Of a stretch of 64,000 bases of DNA, positions 7,843 through 15,963 are shown piece by piece (positions within the stretch are counted from its first letter, which is position 1; each line of letters opens with the position of its first letter). The notes under the pieces were generated by a model. The model worked only from the letters and a program-made list of their open reading frames with translations, had not been told where the DNA came from and ran no database searches. Location: the NCBI GenBank assembly GCA_030154445.1, contig JAGUQW010000002.1:62001-126000 (forward strand). Reading direction: 5' to 3'. The translations under genes were made by a program, and so were the position numbers. The DNA is from Spirochaetota bacterium. GTDB lineage: Bacteria > Spirochaetota > Brevinematia > Brevinematales > Brevinemataceae.

Positions 7843-9537
7843 TTATAAGTTTAATTGTTGTATAAAAGTAGACTTTAAAATATCGTGCCTTTCTTCTACT
7901 TCAGTAACACAATGAATACAAGCCACTTCACCATGGGTAGAAAAATAAAATTTTATTTTTGGTTCTGTTCCAGAAGGGCGAGCAATGATTCTGGTCTTTT
8001 CATCATAAGATAAAACTAAAACATTAGATGCAGGTAATTTTGTATTATTATTATTTAAATAGTCAGTACTTTTTAGTAATCCAAATTCAGATATATTTTG
8101 AGGAGGATTGGTTCTTAGTTGATCCATGATAGCGTTGATTTTTTCGACACCATCTTTACCTGGAATAGTAATAGAATATTGAGATTCTTTATAGTGGCCA
8201 TATTTGATATCAATTTCTAATAATAATTGATCTAAAAATTTACCCTGTTTTTTGTAATAAGCGACTAATTCTGCTACAATAGCTGTTGCTGAAATACCAT
8301 CTTTATCTCTAATTTTATCAGAAATATTGTAACCATGGCTTTCTTCCAAACCTAATAAGAATTTTTTACCAGATTGTAGTTGTTTTTCCATTTCTAAAGC
8401 TATCCATTTGAATCCTGTCAATGTTTCTGTATAAAACAGTTTGTGTTCTTCTGCTATTTTGCTAATGAGAGGAGATGTTACAATAGTACTTACAATAAAA
8501 GAAGAATTTGGTACTGCTTTTTGAAGTAAATAATTTGCAATAAGAAAACCAATTTGATTTCCATTTAGTAGTGTATATGTTCCTGTAGAATTTTTGTACG
8601 CAACGCCAATTCTATCTGCATCAGGGTCTGTTGCTATAAAAACATCTGCGTTTATTGTTTGTGCATATTCTATACCTAAGCGCATTGCTTCTGGATCTTC
8701 AGGATTAGGAAAAGGCACTGTAGGAAAATTACCATCAGGAATTGATTGTTCAGACATAATCTCAACATTTTTAAATCCAAATTTTTTGAGTAATTTTGGA
8801 GCTATTTTGTAGCCACAACCATAAAGAGGAGAATATAAAATTTTGATATCACTAGCAGCACACAATTTTTTATCAAGAGTAAATGTCTGAGCTTCTTGTA
8901 AATATTGATTTATGATATTATCACAGTAATGAAATAATGGTGATTTGATGGCATCTTTAAAAGAATGTAGTGATCTTACTTTGTCCAAAGAATCGATTTT
9001 TCTTACTTCAGCAATCATGTTAATATCATGTGGAGGTGTTACTTGAGCTCCATCTTCCCAAAAAATTTTAATCCCATTGTATTCTTTTGGATTATGTGAA
9101 GCTGTATTCATAATTCCAGCTTGAGCTTCTAATTGTCTAATAGCATAAGAAACAATAGGGGTAGGACAAATATCTTTGAAAAAATATACAGTAATATTGT
9201 TTTCTATAAGTACAGAAGCTGCTTCTTGAGCAAATTCTAAAGAGTTGATACGAGAATCTCTTCCTATCACCACTCCTTTTTTAGAACCACCTTGAGCATG
9301 GATATAATTAGCTAAGCCTTGTGCAACTTTACGAATATTATAGATATTCATACGGTTGGTACCAGCACCTCTAATACCTCTCAATCCACCTGTACCAAAT
9401 TCTAAATCTTGCCAAAATCGATCTGTTAATTCTGTTTCATTTTCTGTGTTGATCAATAATGATATTTCTTGTTGAGTTTGCTTATCATACTTATCTGTTG
9501 TCCATTCTTGTGCTTTTTGTAAAATTTCTGGATTCAT
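7843..9537 (-). CDS. Phosphohexomutase (phosphoglucomutase/phosphomannomutase family)
   Basis: This enzyme interconverts hexose 1- and 6-phosphates through a phosphoserine intermediate. The 564-residue protein has all four alpha-D-phosphohexomutase landmarks: the catalytic Ser147 in TASHNP, the metal loop DPDADR (residues 304-309), the sugar-binding loop GLEESHGY, and the phosphate-binding loop RPSGTEPKIKF near the C-terminus. The GTGGLRG motif near residue 50 is typical of the long bacterial PGM/PMM subgroup. A GGAGG ribosome-binding site precedes the ATG. Whether glucose or mannose is the preferred substrate cannot be read from sequence. Confidence 0.93.
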   Translation of the reverse strand: MNPEILQKAQEWTTDKYDKQTQQEISLLINTENETELTDRFWQDLEFGTGGLRGIRGAGTNRMNIYNIRKVAQGLANYIHAQGGSKKGVVIGRDSRINSLEFAQEAASVLIENNITVYFFKDICPTPIVSYAIRQLEAQAGIMNTASHNPKEYNGIKIFWEDGAQVTPPHDINMIAEVRKIDSLDKVRSLHSFKDAIKSPLFHYCDNIINQYLQEAQTFTLDKKLCAASDIKILYSPLYGCGYKIAPKLLKKFGFKNVEIMSEQSIPDGNFPTVPFPNPEDPEAMRLGIEYAQTINADVFIATDPDADRIGVAYKNSTGTYTLLNGNQIGFLIANYLLQKAVPNSSFIVSTIVTSPLISKIAEEHKLFYTETLTGFKWIALEMEKQLQSGKKFLLGLEESHGYNISDKIRDKDGISATAIVAELVAYYKKQGKFLDQLLLEIDIKYGHYKESQYSITIPGKDGVEKINAIMDQLRTNPPQNISEFGLLKSTDYLNNNNTKLPASNVLVLSYDEKTRIIARPSGTEPKIKFYFSTHGEVACIHCVTEVEERHDILKSTFIQQLNL

Positions 9538-9567
9538 AATAAGCCTCCGTATTTTATAATTAGTATT

Positions 9568-10515
9568 TTATATTTTTATGAAATATTGAAATCCAACTTG
9601 TGTTAATAAAGATAAATAATAAAAAAGTAATAATGTAAAAGGGTAACTACAAATTAATATAGCGAGACTTCCAATACTGTCGAGCTCTTTGAATGATAAA
9701 GAATTTTTGAGAGCTATTCCTATAGAGGATACGATGCATAATGTAATGAAACTCAGAATATATTGAGCAATCGCTAAAATAATTGGTACTACAAATGATT
9801 GAGAAAAAGCGTTATGAGTGATAATAGGGAGCAATCTGATATTTCTGAGATCTGTTGTATTCCACGAATCAAAAAGAGGATTTATTTCAAAAGACAACGG
9901 TAATATGTAATTTTTTGCTAAGCTATTACTAGGAATTAAGGTGTTCTTATTATTAATAAAAAGAGTAGCTTTGTAGAGAATAATTTTTTTATCTATTATT
10001 TTAGCATATTCTGCAAATAAAGCAAAAGCTTGATTTTTTTGATTGAATCCTCTAAAAAACATTTTTTGCACTAAATAGGAAGTAGGATTTTGTTGAGCAA
10101 TAGTACCAAAAACCAGGCATTCTACATCGTTTTGAAGGATCATTCCTTTTTTTGAAGGTAAAAGTGGGAGTTGATCAAATTCTTTTAAAACAATAGCTTC
10201 TGGTGCATTGGTAGGAGCTGAAATGATAGAAGGTTTTTTTTGAGTATAAGGTATTAAAATTTCTTTGATTCCAAATAAAGAAATAATAATGAAAAAAATA
10301 TAACTAAATATACAAATATTCAACTTGATATTTGTATTGTTTTTTTTGTGAGAAAGAAGTAAAGATACCAGTAATGTTGTCCCAGCGATAGGGATGTAAA
10401 CATCTAATAATTCAAAAATAGCCAAAGTTATTTGAGAAGATTGGAAATAATAATAAGTAAACACACAAATACAGCTAATAAGATGAAGAAAAAAAGCTAT
10501 AAAAATTTTTTTAAT
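9568..10515 (-). CDS. Multi-spanning membrane protein, probably initiated at ATT
   Basis: I do not recognise this protein by family. The best start is ATT at 10515: an AAAGGA site lies 7 bases upstream, the ATT overlaps the TAA of the preceding gene (ATTAA), and it yields a sensible first helix (KKIFIAFFLHLISCICVF after the initiator). The next possible start, GTG at 10464, has no ribosome-binding site and cuts that helix. With ATT the protein has 315 residues: three hydrophobic helices in the first 100, a central beta-rich extracytoplasmic region (about 105-240), and two or three helices at the end. The topology resembles LptF/LptG permeases and the gene sits next to a similar one, but no LptF/G motif is visible, so this stays a hypothesis. 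Confidence 0.65.
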   Translation of the reverse strand: MKKIFIAFFLHLISCICVFTYYYFQSSQITLAIFELLDVYIPIAGTTLLVSLLLSHKKNNTNIKLNICIFSYIFFIIISLFGIKEILIPYTQKKPSIISAPTNAPEAIVLKEFDQLPLLPSKKGMILQNDVECLVFGTIAQQNPTSYLVQKMFFRGFNQKNQAFALFAEYAKIIDKKIILYKATLFINNKNTLIPSNSLAKNYILPLSFEINPLFDSWNTTDLRNIRLLPIITHNAFSQSFVVPIILAIAQYILSFITLCIVSSIGIALKNSLSFKELDSIGSLAILICSYPFTLLLFYYLSLLTQVGFQYFIKI

Positions 10516-11689
10516 AATGAATTCCTTTCGTTATATTTTTAATAGTGGTAGCAATAATAATACAAGTATATAATACAATAACTAATAAAAAATTAATAAG
10601 TAATATTGGTGAATTAGGATTATTTTTATATAATTCTAAGGAAATATTTATTATATAAGTTGATAAATAGGGAGTATAAATAGATAGAATTAAAATAATC
10701 GCTAGCGCTCCTAAAAATTGCTGTGCTATAGTTACAACCACTCCAAGAAATGATGCTATTGAAAATATACACAAAATAGTTAAGAAGATATTAGTATAAT
10801 CAAACATTTGTGTTTTGATTGTTTGGGATATCTTGACATATTTTGATTGAGATAACAATAATTTTCTAGATGATAGGGATGCTTTTTTGTAAGAGATTAA
10901 CATAGGATCATCGTTTGTTGAGGATGTTTCTTTAGTATTATCAGAACTAACAACAATATCTTTTAATACAGTATTACTATTAGTAGGTAATTTTATTCCT
11001 ACAGTAATATAGAGATTTCTAATTTTTGTATGTAAGATACTCATATTATCAAACCAACGCTGGATCAGCTGTTGCCCTAATTTGTATTGAGGTATAGATA
11101 AATGGGTAAGTTCAAAAGGAATAATTTTAGAACCGGATTGTTTGTAATAACCAAACGAAGAAAAAGATTGTGGATTAGAAAGTGTAAAAGAATTTTTGTT
11201 TGTTTTGATATTATCAAATAATAAATAGTTAGAACCAATCCATAAAGCTTTAGTTTTGTTTTGAGAAAATAGAGTTTGTTGTTTTGGTAATTTTTGTGGG
11301 TCAATTACTAATGTTCCTTGACTTGTAGAAATAATACTATTATTTGGAATTGTTATATTAGGTTTAATATTAGTAATAGAAATATCAAAGTTTTTTTGAG
11401 AAAAGGGAAATGAGATCATTAATAATAAAGTAGATAAAATAGTGCTTGTTATGATTAATAATAAACGAGAAGAGATAGTTCTAGGTGTATTCATACCACA
11501 AAACAAAGCTTGATGAAACCATAAAAACCAAGGGATAGATAACAATATAACATCTCTTAATACAAAAAGCACTAACTCTTCTGAGTAATTCAAAGCAAAC
11601 AAAATTAAAGGTATAGAAGAACAAAAAAATAATAAGACAAAAAAATGTTTTAACAGAGTAGAAAAATAATAAGAAATAATAGAGGTCAT
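10511..11689 (-). CDS. Multi-spanning membrane protein with central periplasmic domain
   Basis: This 392-residue protein has three hydrophobic helices in the first 100 residues (about 14-32, 39-58, 77-96), a central hydrophilic region of about 190 residues (97-290) with polar beta-like strands, and three C-terminal helices (about 300-322, 328-350, 364-386). This 3-plus-3 topology with a periplasmic insertion is that of LptF/LptG (YjgP/YjgQ) permeases, but I see no conserved family motif, so I only suggest it. An AAGGA site precedes the ATG. It is directly coupled to the next gene, whose start overlaps its stop. The two probably form one complex. Confidence 0.7.
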   Translation of the reverse strand: MTSIISYYFSTLLKHFFVLLFFCSSIPLILFALNYSEELVLFVLRDVILLSIPWFLWFHQALFCGMNTPRTISSRLLLIITSTILSTLLLMISFPFSQKNFDISITNIKPNITIPNNSIISTSQGTLVIDPQKLPKQQTLFSQNKTKALWIGSNYLLFDNIKTNKNSFTLSNPQSFSSFGYYKQSGSKIIPFELTHLSIPQYKLGQQLIQRWFDNMSILHTKIRNLYITVGIKLPTNSNTVLKDIVVSSDNTKETSSTNDDPMLISYKKASLSSRKLLLSQSKYVKISQTIKTQMFDYTNIFLTILCIFSIASFLGVVVTIAQQFLGALAIILILSIYTPYLSTYIINISLELYKNNPNSPILLINFLLVIVLYTCIIIATTIKNITKGIHY

Positions 11690-11698
11690 AATTTCCTT

Positions 11699-11733
11699 AA
11701 CAGTAATATATAAATATATTATATATTACTGTT
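11699..11733. repeat. 13-bp inverted repeat in the leader of the 11689 gene
   Basis: Perfect 13-base arms (11699-11711 and 11721-11733) flank a 9-base AT-only loop. On the minus strand the hairpin ends directly before the AAGGA ribosome-binding site of the membrane-protein gene, so folding could hide or expose it. On the plus strand it is followed by a T-run. Confidence 0.8.
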
Positions 11734-11762
11734 TTTTTTATAATATTTCAAGTAAATAGAGA

Positions 11763-11809
11763 TAAAATTATTTAAATACAAATATAACATTTGTATTTAA
11801 ATAATTTTA
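11763..11809. repeat. Perfect 21-bp inverted repeat upstream of the DUF305 gene
   Basis: Positions 11763-11783 and 11789-11809 are exact reverse complements separated by five bases. The loop-proximal AATATAACA (11781-11789) is also complementary to TGTTATATT at 11811-11819, so two mutually exclusive hairpins are possible in the short space before the gene. The second element overlaps the likely -10 region (TATATT) 20-25 bases before the ATG. Confidence 0.93.
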
Positions 11810-11837
11810 ATGTTATATTAAAATAAAGGAGATTTAT

Positions 11838-12458
11838 ATGTATAAATTATTATTATTAATGATATTGGTATATTCTAATATTATTTACAGTCAGGATCAC
11901 AACAATCATTCTATGGCTAGTGAGGATAATAACAGTCAAAAAGTTATGATGCTTATGCATAAACCTATGATGGAGCAGAAATATCAACAAACAGACTCTC
12001 CTGATGTAGATTTTCTTGTAAATATGATTCCTCATCATAAAGGAGCCGTATTATCGTCAGAAGAATATTTGAAATCAGGAAAAAATGAAACTGTCAAAAA
12101 ATTAGCTATGGATATTATTACTGCTCAACAAAAAGAAATTCTTGAATTTCAACAAGCAAGTGAAAAATTAAAAACAGAACTTGGTGAATATTCCAAGAAA
12201 GAAGTTTCTAAGATAACTAAAGAATCTAAAAAAGCTATGGACCAAATGATGAAAGAAATGAGTTCAATTACTCTTTCTGGAGATATTGATAGGGATTATC
12301 TTATAGGGATGCTTCCACATCATCAAGGTGCTATTAATGTATCTCAAATTATTCTTAAAGTTACTACTAATGAAACAATAAAAGAAATAGCTAATCGTAT
12401 TATAGCTGATCAACAAAAAGAAATTGCTGATATTCATAAAATTATTGCAGATATGTAG
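11838..12458 (+). CDS. Exported DUF305 protein (two four-helix DUF305 units)
   Basis: This 206-residue protein has a signal peptide (MYKLLLLMILVYSNIIYS, cleavage near residue 18) and a His/Met-rich linker (residues 21-45: DHNNHSM, MMLMHKPMM). Two copies of the DUF305 signature follow: DFLVNMIPHHKGAV with His66-His67 and DYLIGMLPHHQGAI with His161-His162. DUF305 proteins are ferritin-like helical proteins, often linked to copper or other metal handling; the His/Met-rich segment fits that, but the metal is an inference. It is monocistronic, with a palindromic leader and its own terminator. The start has an AAAGGAG site. Confidence 0.88.
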   Translation: MYKLLLLMILVYSNIIYSQDHNNHSMASEDNNSQKVMMLMHKPMMEQKYQQTDSPDVDFLVNMIPHHKGAVLSSEEYLKSGKNETVKKLAMDIITAQQKEILEFQQASEKLKTELGEYSKKEVSKITKESKKAMDQMMKEMSSITLSGDIDRDYLIGMLPHHQGAINVSQIILKVTTNETIKEIANRIIADQQKEIADIHKIIADM

Positions 12459-12484
12459 TTGTCACTATTTAAATAATAAATAAT

Positions 12485-12531
12485 AAAATCCCCATAAAAT
12501 ATTATATTAAAATGTTTTGTGGGGATTTTTT
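12485..12531 (+). terminator. Rho-independent terminator after the DUF305 gene
   Basis: A stem formed by AAAATCCCCA and TGGGGATTTT, followed by T residues, lies 26 bases after the DUF305 stop codon. Confidence 0.85.
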
Positions 12532-12541
12532 GCAACTTCAC

Positions 12542-12570
12542 TTGAAAAATTATAAGAAATATTTTATAAT
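12542..12570 (+). promoter_or_regulatory. Sigma-70-type promoter of the walJ-queH pair
   Basis: TTGAAA at 12542-12547 and TATAAT at 12565-12570 are separated by 17 bases, and the first codon follows 29 bases later. Confidence 0.75.
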
Positions 12571-12599
12571 ATTCTATAATATTTTTTTTAGGAGCGGTT

Positions 12600-13361
12600 A
12601 TGAGATGTGCTTCATTAATTAGTGGAAGTAAAGCTAATGCTTTTTATTTAGAAACTAATGAACATGCATTATTAGTTGATGCAGGATTATCCTTTCCTAA
12701 ATTAGAAACTACATTTGCTGAATTAAAAATTGATATCAATAAAATTCGTGGTATTTTGGTAACTCATGAGCATGAAGATCATATTAAGCACCTAAAAAGA
12801 GTAGCAAGTGTTCTTAAATTACCTGTGTATATTACTGCAGAATCTTACAAAAAGGCAGGATTATCTTTACAAGATCATCATATTATTAAAGCTGGTGATG
12901 ATCTTTTATTTGGAGATATTCATATTAATGCTTTTCGAGTATTACATGATTCTGAAATGTGTTTGGGTTTTCTTGCTAGTAATAATAATAAAAAGTTATT
13001 TTTTGCTTCTGATATAGGCTCTTTTGATGATAAAATTTTAGAAAAAGCATATAATGTTGAATTTATAGGAATAGAAGCAAACTACGAACCGTCTATGCTC
13101 ACTCGTTGTACCTACCCACAATATCTAAAAGATAGAATTTCTAGTGGTGCGGGACATTTATCTAATTCTGAAGCAGCTATTTTTGTTAAAGAAACTGTAG
13201 GAAAAAATACTAAAAATACAATGTTTTTACATATTAGTGAAAATAGTAATTGCACATCATATATAGAAAAAATGATAGATCAGGATCTTTACCACAAATT
13301 TCCTGAGATACACTATCATATTACAAGCAGACATGGTCATGGACCATTGATAGAGGTATAA
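12600..13361 (+). CDS. MBL-fold metallohydrolase, YycJ/WalJ type
   Basis: The 253-residue protein belongs to the metallo-beta-lactamase superfamily. It begins with the YycJ/VicX signature (ISGSKANAFYLETNEHALLVDAG) and has the metal-binding motif THEHEDHIKHL, the downstream Asp in FFASDIGSFDD, and a C-terminal HGHG. YycJ-type enzymes are linked to DNA repair or cell-wall signalling in Firmicutes; the substrate here is unknown. It starts after an AGGAG site and is followed one base later by queH, so both are on one transcript. There is no signal peptide and it should act in the cytoplasm. Confidence 0.88.
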   Translation: MRCASLISGSKANAFYLETNEHALLVDAGLSFPKLETTFAELKIDINKIRGILVTHEHEDHIKHLKRVASVLKLPVYITAESYKKAGLSLQDHHIIKAGDDLLFGDIHINAFRVLHDSEMCLGFLASNNNKKLFFASDIGSFDDKILEKAYNVEFIGIEANYEPSMLTRCTYPQYLKDRISSGAGHLSNSEAAIFVKETVGKNTKNTMFLHISENSNCTSYIEKMIDQDLYHKFPEIHYHITSRHGHGPLIEV

Positions 13362-13362
13362 A

Positions 13363-13983
13363 TTGAAAAAAATATTGTTACAAACTTGTTGTGCTCCTTG
13401 TGTTACAACTTGTGTTGAAGTTCTCAGAAAAAAACTTCCTTGGGAAAAAGTATTAGATAAAGAACCTGATTTTGATGAAATTGCGATTTATTTTTATAAT
13501 CCTAATATTCATCCAGAAGAAGAATATCATAAAAGAGCTCTAGAAACCAAACGATTTGCAGACCTAGCTAATTGTGTATTTATAGAAGGGGAATATGAGA
13601 CAGAAATATGGTATGATAGAATAAAAGGATTAGAGCAAGAACCTGAAAAGGGAAAACGCTGTACGACTTGTTATGGAATGAGATTACAGAAGACTTTTGA
13701 TTATGCCAAAAATCACGGTTATGACGCTGTTGCTAGTACATTGACATTAAGTCCACATAAGGATGAAAAAAGAGTTAATGCTATTGGACAAGTATTTTAT
13801 AAAAAAACAGGTATAGAGTACCTTGTTTCTAATTTTAAAAAAAATAATGGATTTAAAATATCTAAAGATTTGTCACGACAACATTGTATCTATTGTCAAA
13901 AATATTGCGGTTGTGAATTTTCCTTGATGGAGCGTTTACAACAAGAAGCTGAAAAACTTCAAAATATTCAAAATCAAGCATAG
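13363..13983 (+). CDS. queH: Epoxyqueuosine reductase QueH
   Basis: QueH (DUF208) performs the last step of queuosine tRNA modification, reducing epoxyqueuosine. The 206-residue protein shows the N-terminal LLQTCCAPCVTTCVEVL motif, a central RCTTCYGMRL with two cysteines, the conserved STLTLSPHK segment, and the C-terminal cysteine cluster HCIYCQKYCGCEFS. These cysteines bind the iron-sulfur cluster and metal in the family. The start is TTG at 13363 with GAGG six bases upstream, one base after the preceding stop codon, so translation is probably coupled. Confidence 0.93.
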   Translation: MKKILLQTCCAPCVTTCVEVLRKKLPWEKVLDKEPDFDEIAIYFYNPNIHPEEEYHKRALETKRFADLANCVFIEGEYETEIWYDRIKGLEQEPEKGKRCTTCYGMRLQKTFDYAKNHGYDAVASTLTLSPHKDEKRVNAIGQVFYKKTGIEYLVSNFKKNNGFKISKDLSRQHCIYCQKYCGCEFSLMERLQQEAEKLQNIQNQA

Positions 13984-14035
13984 AGTATTTCTTCATAAGA
14001 TATGTGGATATTTCTAAAAAATTAGTCTAATAAAT

Positions 14036-14062
14036 AAAAAACTCCTCATTGAGGAGTTTTTT
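14036..14062. terminator. Bidirectional terminator between queH and the DUF368 gene
   Basis: ACTCCTC (14041-14047), a 3-base loop and GAGGAGT (14051-14057) are flanked by A- and T-runs. It serves the two convergent transcripts. Confidence 0.9.
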
Positions 14063-14063
14063 T

Positions 14064-14978
14064 TTATTTATTAGTTTCTTGTGCTTGAAGCTTGGAACTT
14101 AGTAAAGCTAAAAATATTCCAGTGATTATAGTGAAAATACTAACAAACCATGCTATGATACTACTTTGAGCAGCTATCATTTGAAGTAGTATCTGAATAC
14201 AGGAAGCAAATATTAATCCTAAAATAAAATAGAATGTAGCACCTGGTCTTTGTTCTAATAATTTTGTCATGAGTAAGGTTGCTAATATGATACCAATTAT
14301 CACACCACCACCAATAATAGCGATAGGGAAAAGAGAGCGTTCTGAGATGTAATTGAGAATAGGTCCATATTCTCCTAGAGCTATTAATAAAGCAGAGCCA
14401 GAGATACCTGGAATAACCATAGTAAATGCTACTATTATACCAATAATAAAAAGCCATATAATTCTATGCATTGGTAAAGCAACAATCTGAAATAATCCAA
14501 AATCTTTGATAAGTCGAGATTGTTCTGTAATAATATTACTAGGTTCTCTTAAAGAACTGATTGCAAATAAAGAAGCAAACCCTAAACAAATTAATCCTAA
14601 ACGGGTAAAAGAAAATTTGACATCTGTTTGCATTTTTGCTAATACAGGAATAGAGCCTAAAATTAATCCTAAAAAGAATCCAAATGTAGGAGTATAAGAA
14701 AATGGTAAAGGACTGCCTTTTGGAAGATCAATACCTAATAAAAAAGAAATAAGCTGAGCAAATACTAAGAATCCTATTATAATTCCCAGACCTAAATTAC
14801 ATAAAAATAATAAATATTCTTTTCTATTCTCTGGTTTAATTAAAAAATAACCAACAGCTTCTGTTAATTTTTGATAGATACCGAGAACAAAAGCCATCGT
14901 TCCTCCAGAAACTCCTGGAATAATATTAGAAATACCAATGATTATCCCTTTAAGGGTAATATTAAAAAATTCTTTCAT
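14064..14978 (-). CDS. DUF368 membrane protein, probable undecaprenyl-phosphate translocase (PopT family)
   Basis: The 304-residue protein has eight or more hydrophobic helices and the two DUF368 signatures in inverted halves: ISNIIPGVSGGTMAFVLGIY and FTMVIPGISGSALLIALGEY. DUF368 (PopT) proteins are known to recycle the lipid carrier undecaprenyl phosphate across the cytoplasmic membrane for cell-wall synthesis. I chose the ATG at 14978 because AAGGA precedes it; an ATG at 15005 overlaps the dus 3' end and has no such site. It is the last gene of the FliG-like/tsaD/PseG-like/dus transcription unit, 13 bases after dus. Confidence 0.9.
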   Translation of the reverse strand: MKEFFNITLKGIIIGISNIIPGVSGGTMAFVLGIYQKLTEAVGYFLIKPENRKEYLLFLCNLGLGIIIGFLVFAQLISFLLGIDLPKGSPLPFSYTPTFGFFLGLILGSIPVLAKMQTDVKFSFTRLGLICLGFASLFAISSLREPSNIITEQSRLIKDFGLFQIVALPMHRIIWLFIIGIIVAFTMVIPGISGSALLIALGEYGPILNYISERSLFPIAIIGGGVIIGIILATLLMTKLLEQRPGATFYFILGLIFASCIQILLQMIAAQSSIIAWFVSIFTIITGIFLALLSSKLQAQETNK

Positions 14979-14991
14979 TCTATATCCTTGT

Positions 14992-15963
14992 TTATAATTC
15001 ATCATAAAGTTTTATTGCTTGGTATACATCTTCTAAAGTAGAACTTTTAGCTAAGGCTGATCTAATTTTAGAAACCCCTTCAAACCCTGATAACAAACTC
15101 ATCAAAGCTCCTCGTAATGGAAGAATATTATGATAACCAGTTATTTCAAACCAAGACTCTGCATAATTTTTTAATAAATCGAGAAGTTCTTGAGGGGTAG
15201 GGGTATTATAAGATCCAGTATTAGAATAGTCTATGATTTGTTGAAATAAATAAGGTTTAGCTATAGCACCTCTTCCTATCATTAATCCATCAACTTGATA
15301 TTTTTGAAATACATTTAGTGCTTCTTCTGGGGTTTTTATATCTCCGTTAGCAATTAGTGTTTTAGAAGTAAGTTTGCGTGCTCTTTGAAAATAATCCCAA
15401 TTAGCTGAACCAAATTTGAATTTATCACTAGTTAATCGACAATGAAGCATGATAATGTCAACTTCAGAACCATCTAATGCAGAAATAATATTATCTAAAT
15501 TGTCGTAAGAAAACCCACAACGAATTTTGGCTTCTACACTGACACCACTAGATTTAACGGCGTTAATAATATCTGCAATTTTATGAGGTTCTTCTAACAA
15601 ACGAGATCCAGCACCATTTCTGAGAACTTTAGGAGCGGGACATCCAAAATTGATATTAATAGATTTTACTCCAAAAATATCTTGAATAATTTTAGATGCT
15701 TTATAAAAGCTTTCAGGAGAATCTTTTCCAAATAGTTGAATTGATGTTTGTTCAGGAGCATCAGAAATATCTGCATAACGCAAAGTTTTGTGAGATTCTC
15801 GTAAGATTCCATCTACACTAACCATCTCTGTAACACTATATCCAGCACCATGTTGTCTATTCATAATTCGCATAGGTTTGTGACTATAGCCAGCTAAAGG
15901 AGCTAGAATAAGATTGTTTTTAGTAGTAACATCACCAAAATGCAAGGATTTAATAAATGACAT
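14992..15963 (-). CDS. tRNA-dihydrouridine synthase (Dus, DusB-like)
   Basis: Dus enzymes reduce uridines in the D-loop of tRNA with FMN. The 323-residue protein is a TIM barrel with the motifs ILAPLAGYSHKPMR, VTEMVS, NFGCPAPKVLRNGAGSRLL (catalytic cysteine in GCPAP), the SVEAKIRCG strand, and IGRGAIAKPYLF, which binds the FMN phosphate. The length is normal. Its ATG overlaps the stop codon of the upstream PseG-like gene by one base (TAATG), so the two are translationally coupled. The position modified is not predictable beyond a DusB-like pattern. Confidence 0.93.
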   Translation of the reverse strand: MSFIKSLHFGDVTTKNNLILAPLAGYSHKPMRIMNRQHGAGYSVTEMVSVDGILRESHKTLRYADISDAPEQTSIQLFGKDSPESFYKASKIIQDIFGVKSININFGCPAPKVLRNGAGSRLLEEPHKIADIINAVKSSGVSVEAKIRCGFSYDNLDNIISALDGSEVDIIMLHCRLTSDKFKFGSANWDYFQRARKLTSKTLIANGDIKTPEEALNVFQKYQVDGLMIGRGAIAKPYLFQQIIDYSNTGSYNTPTPQELLDLLKNYAESWFEITGYHNILPLRGALMSLLSGFEGVSKIRSALAKSSTLEDVYQAIKLYDEL

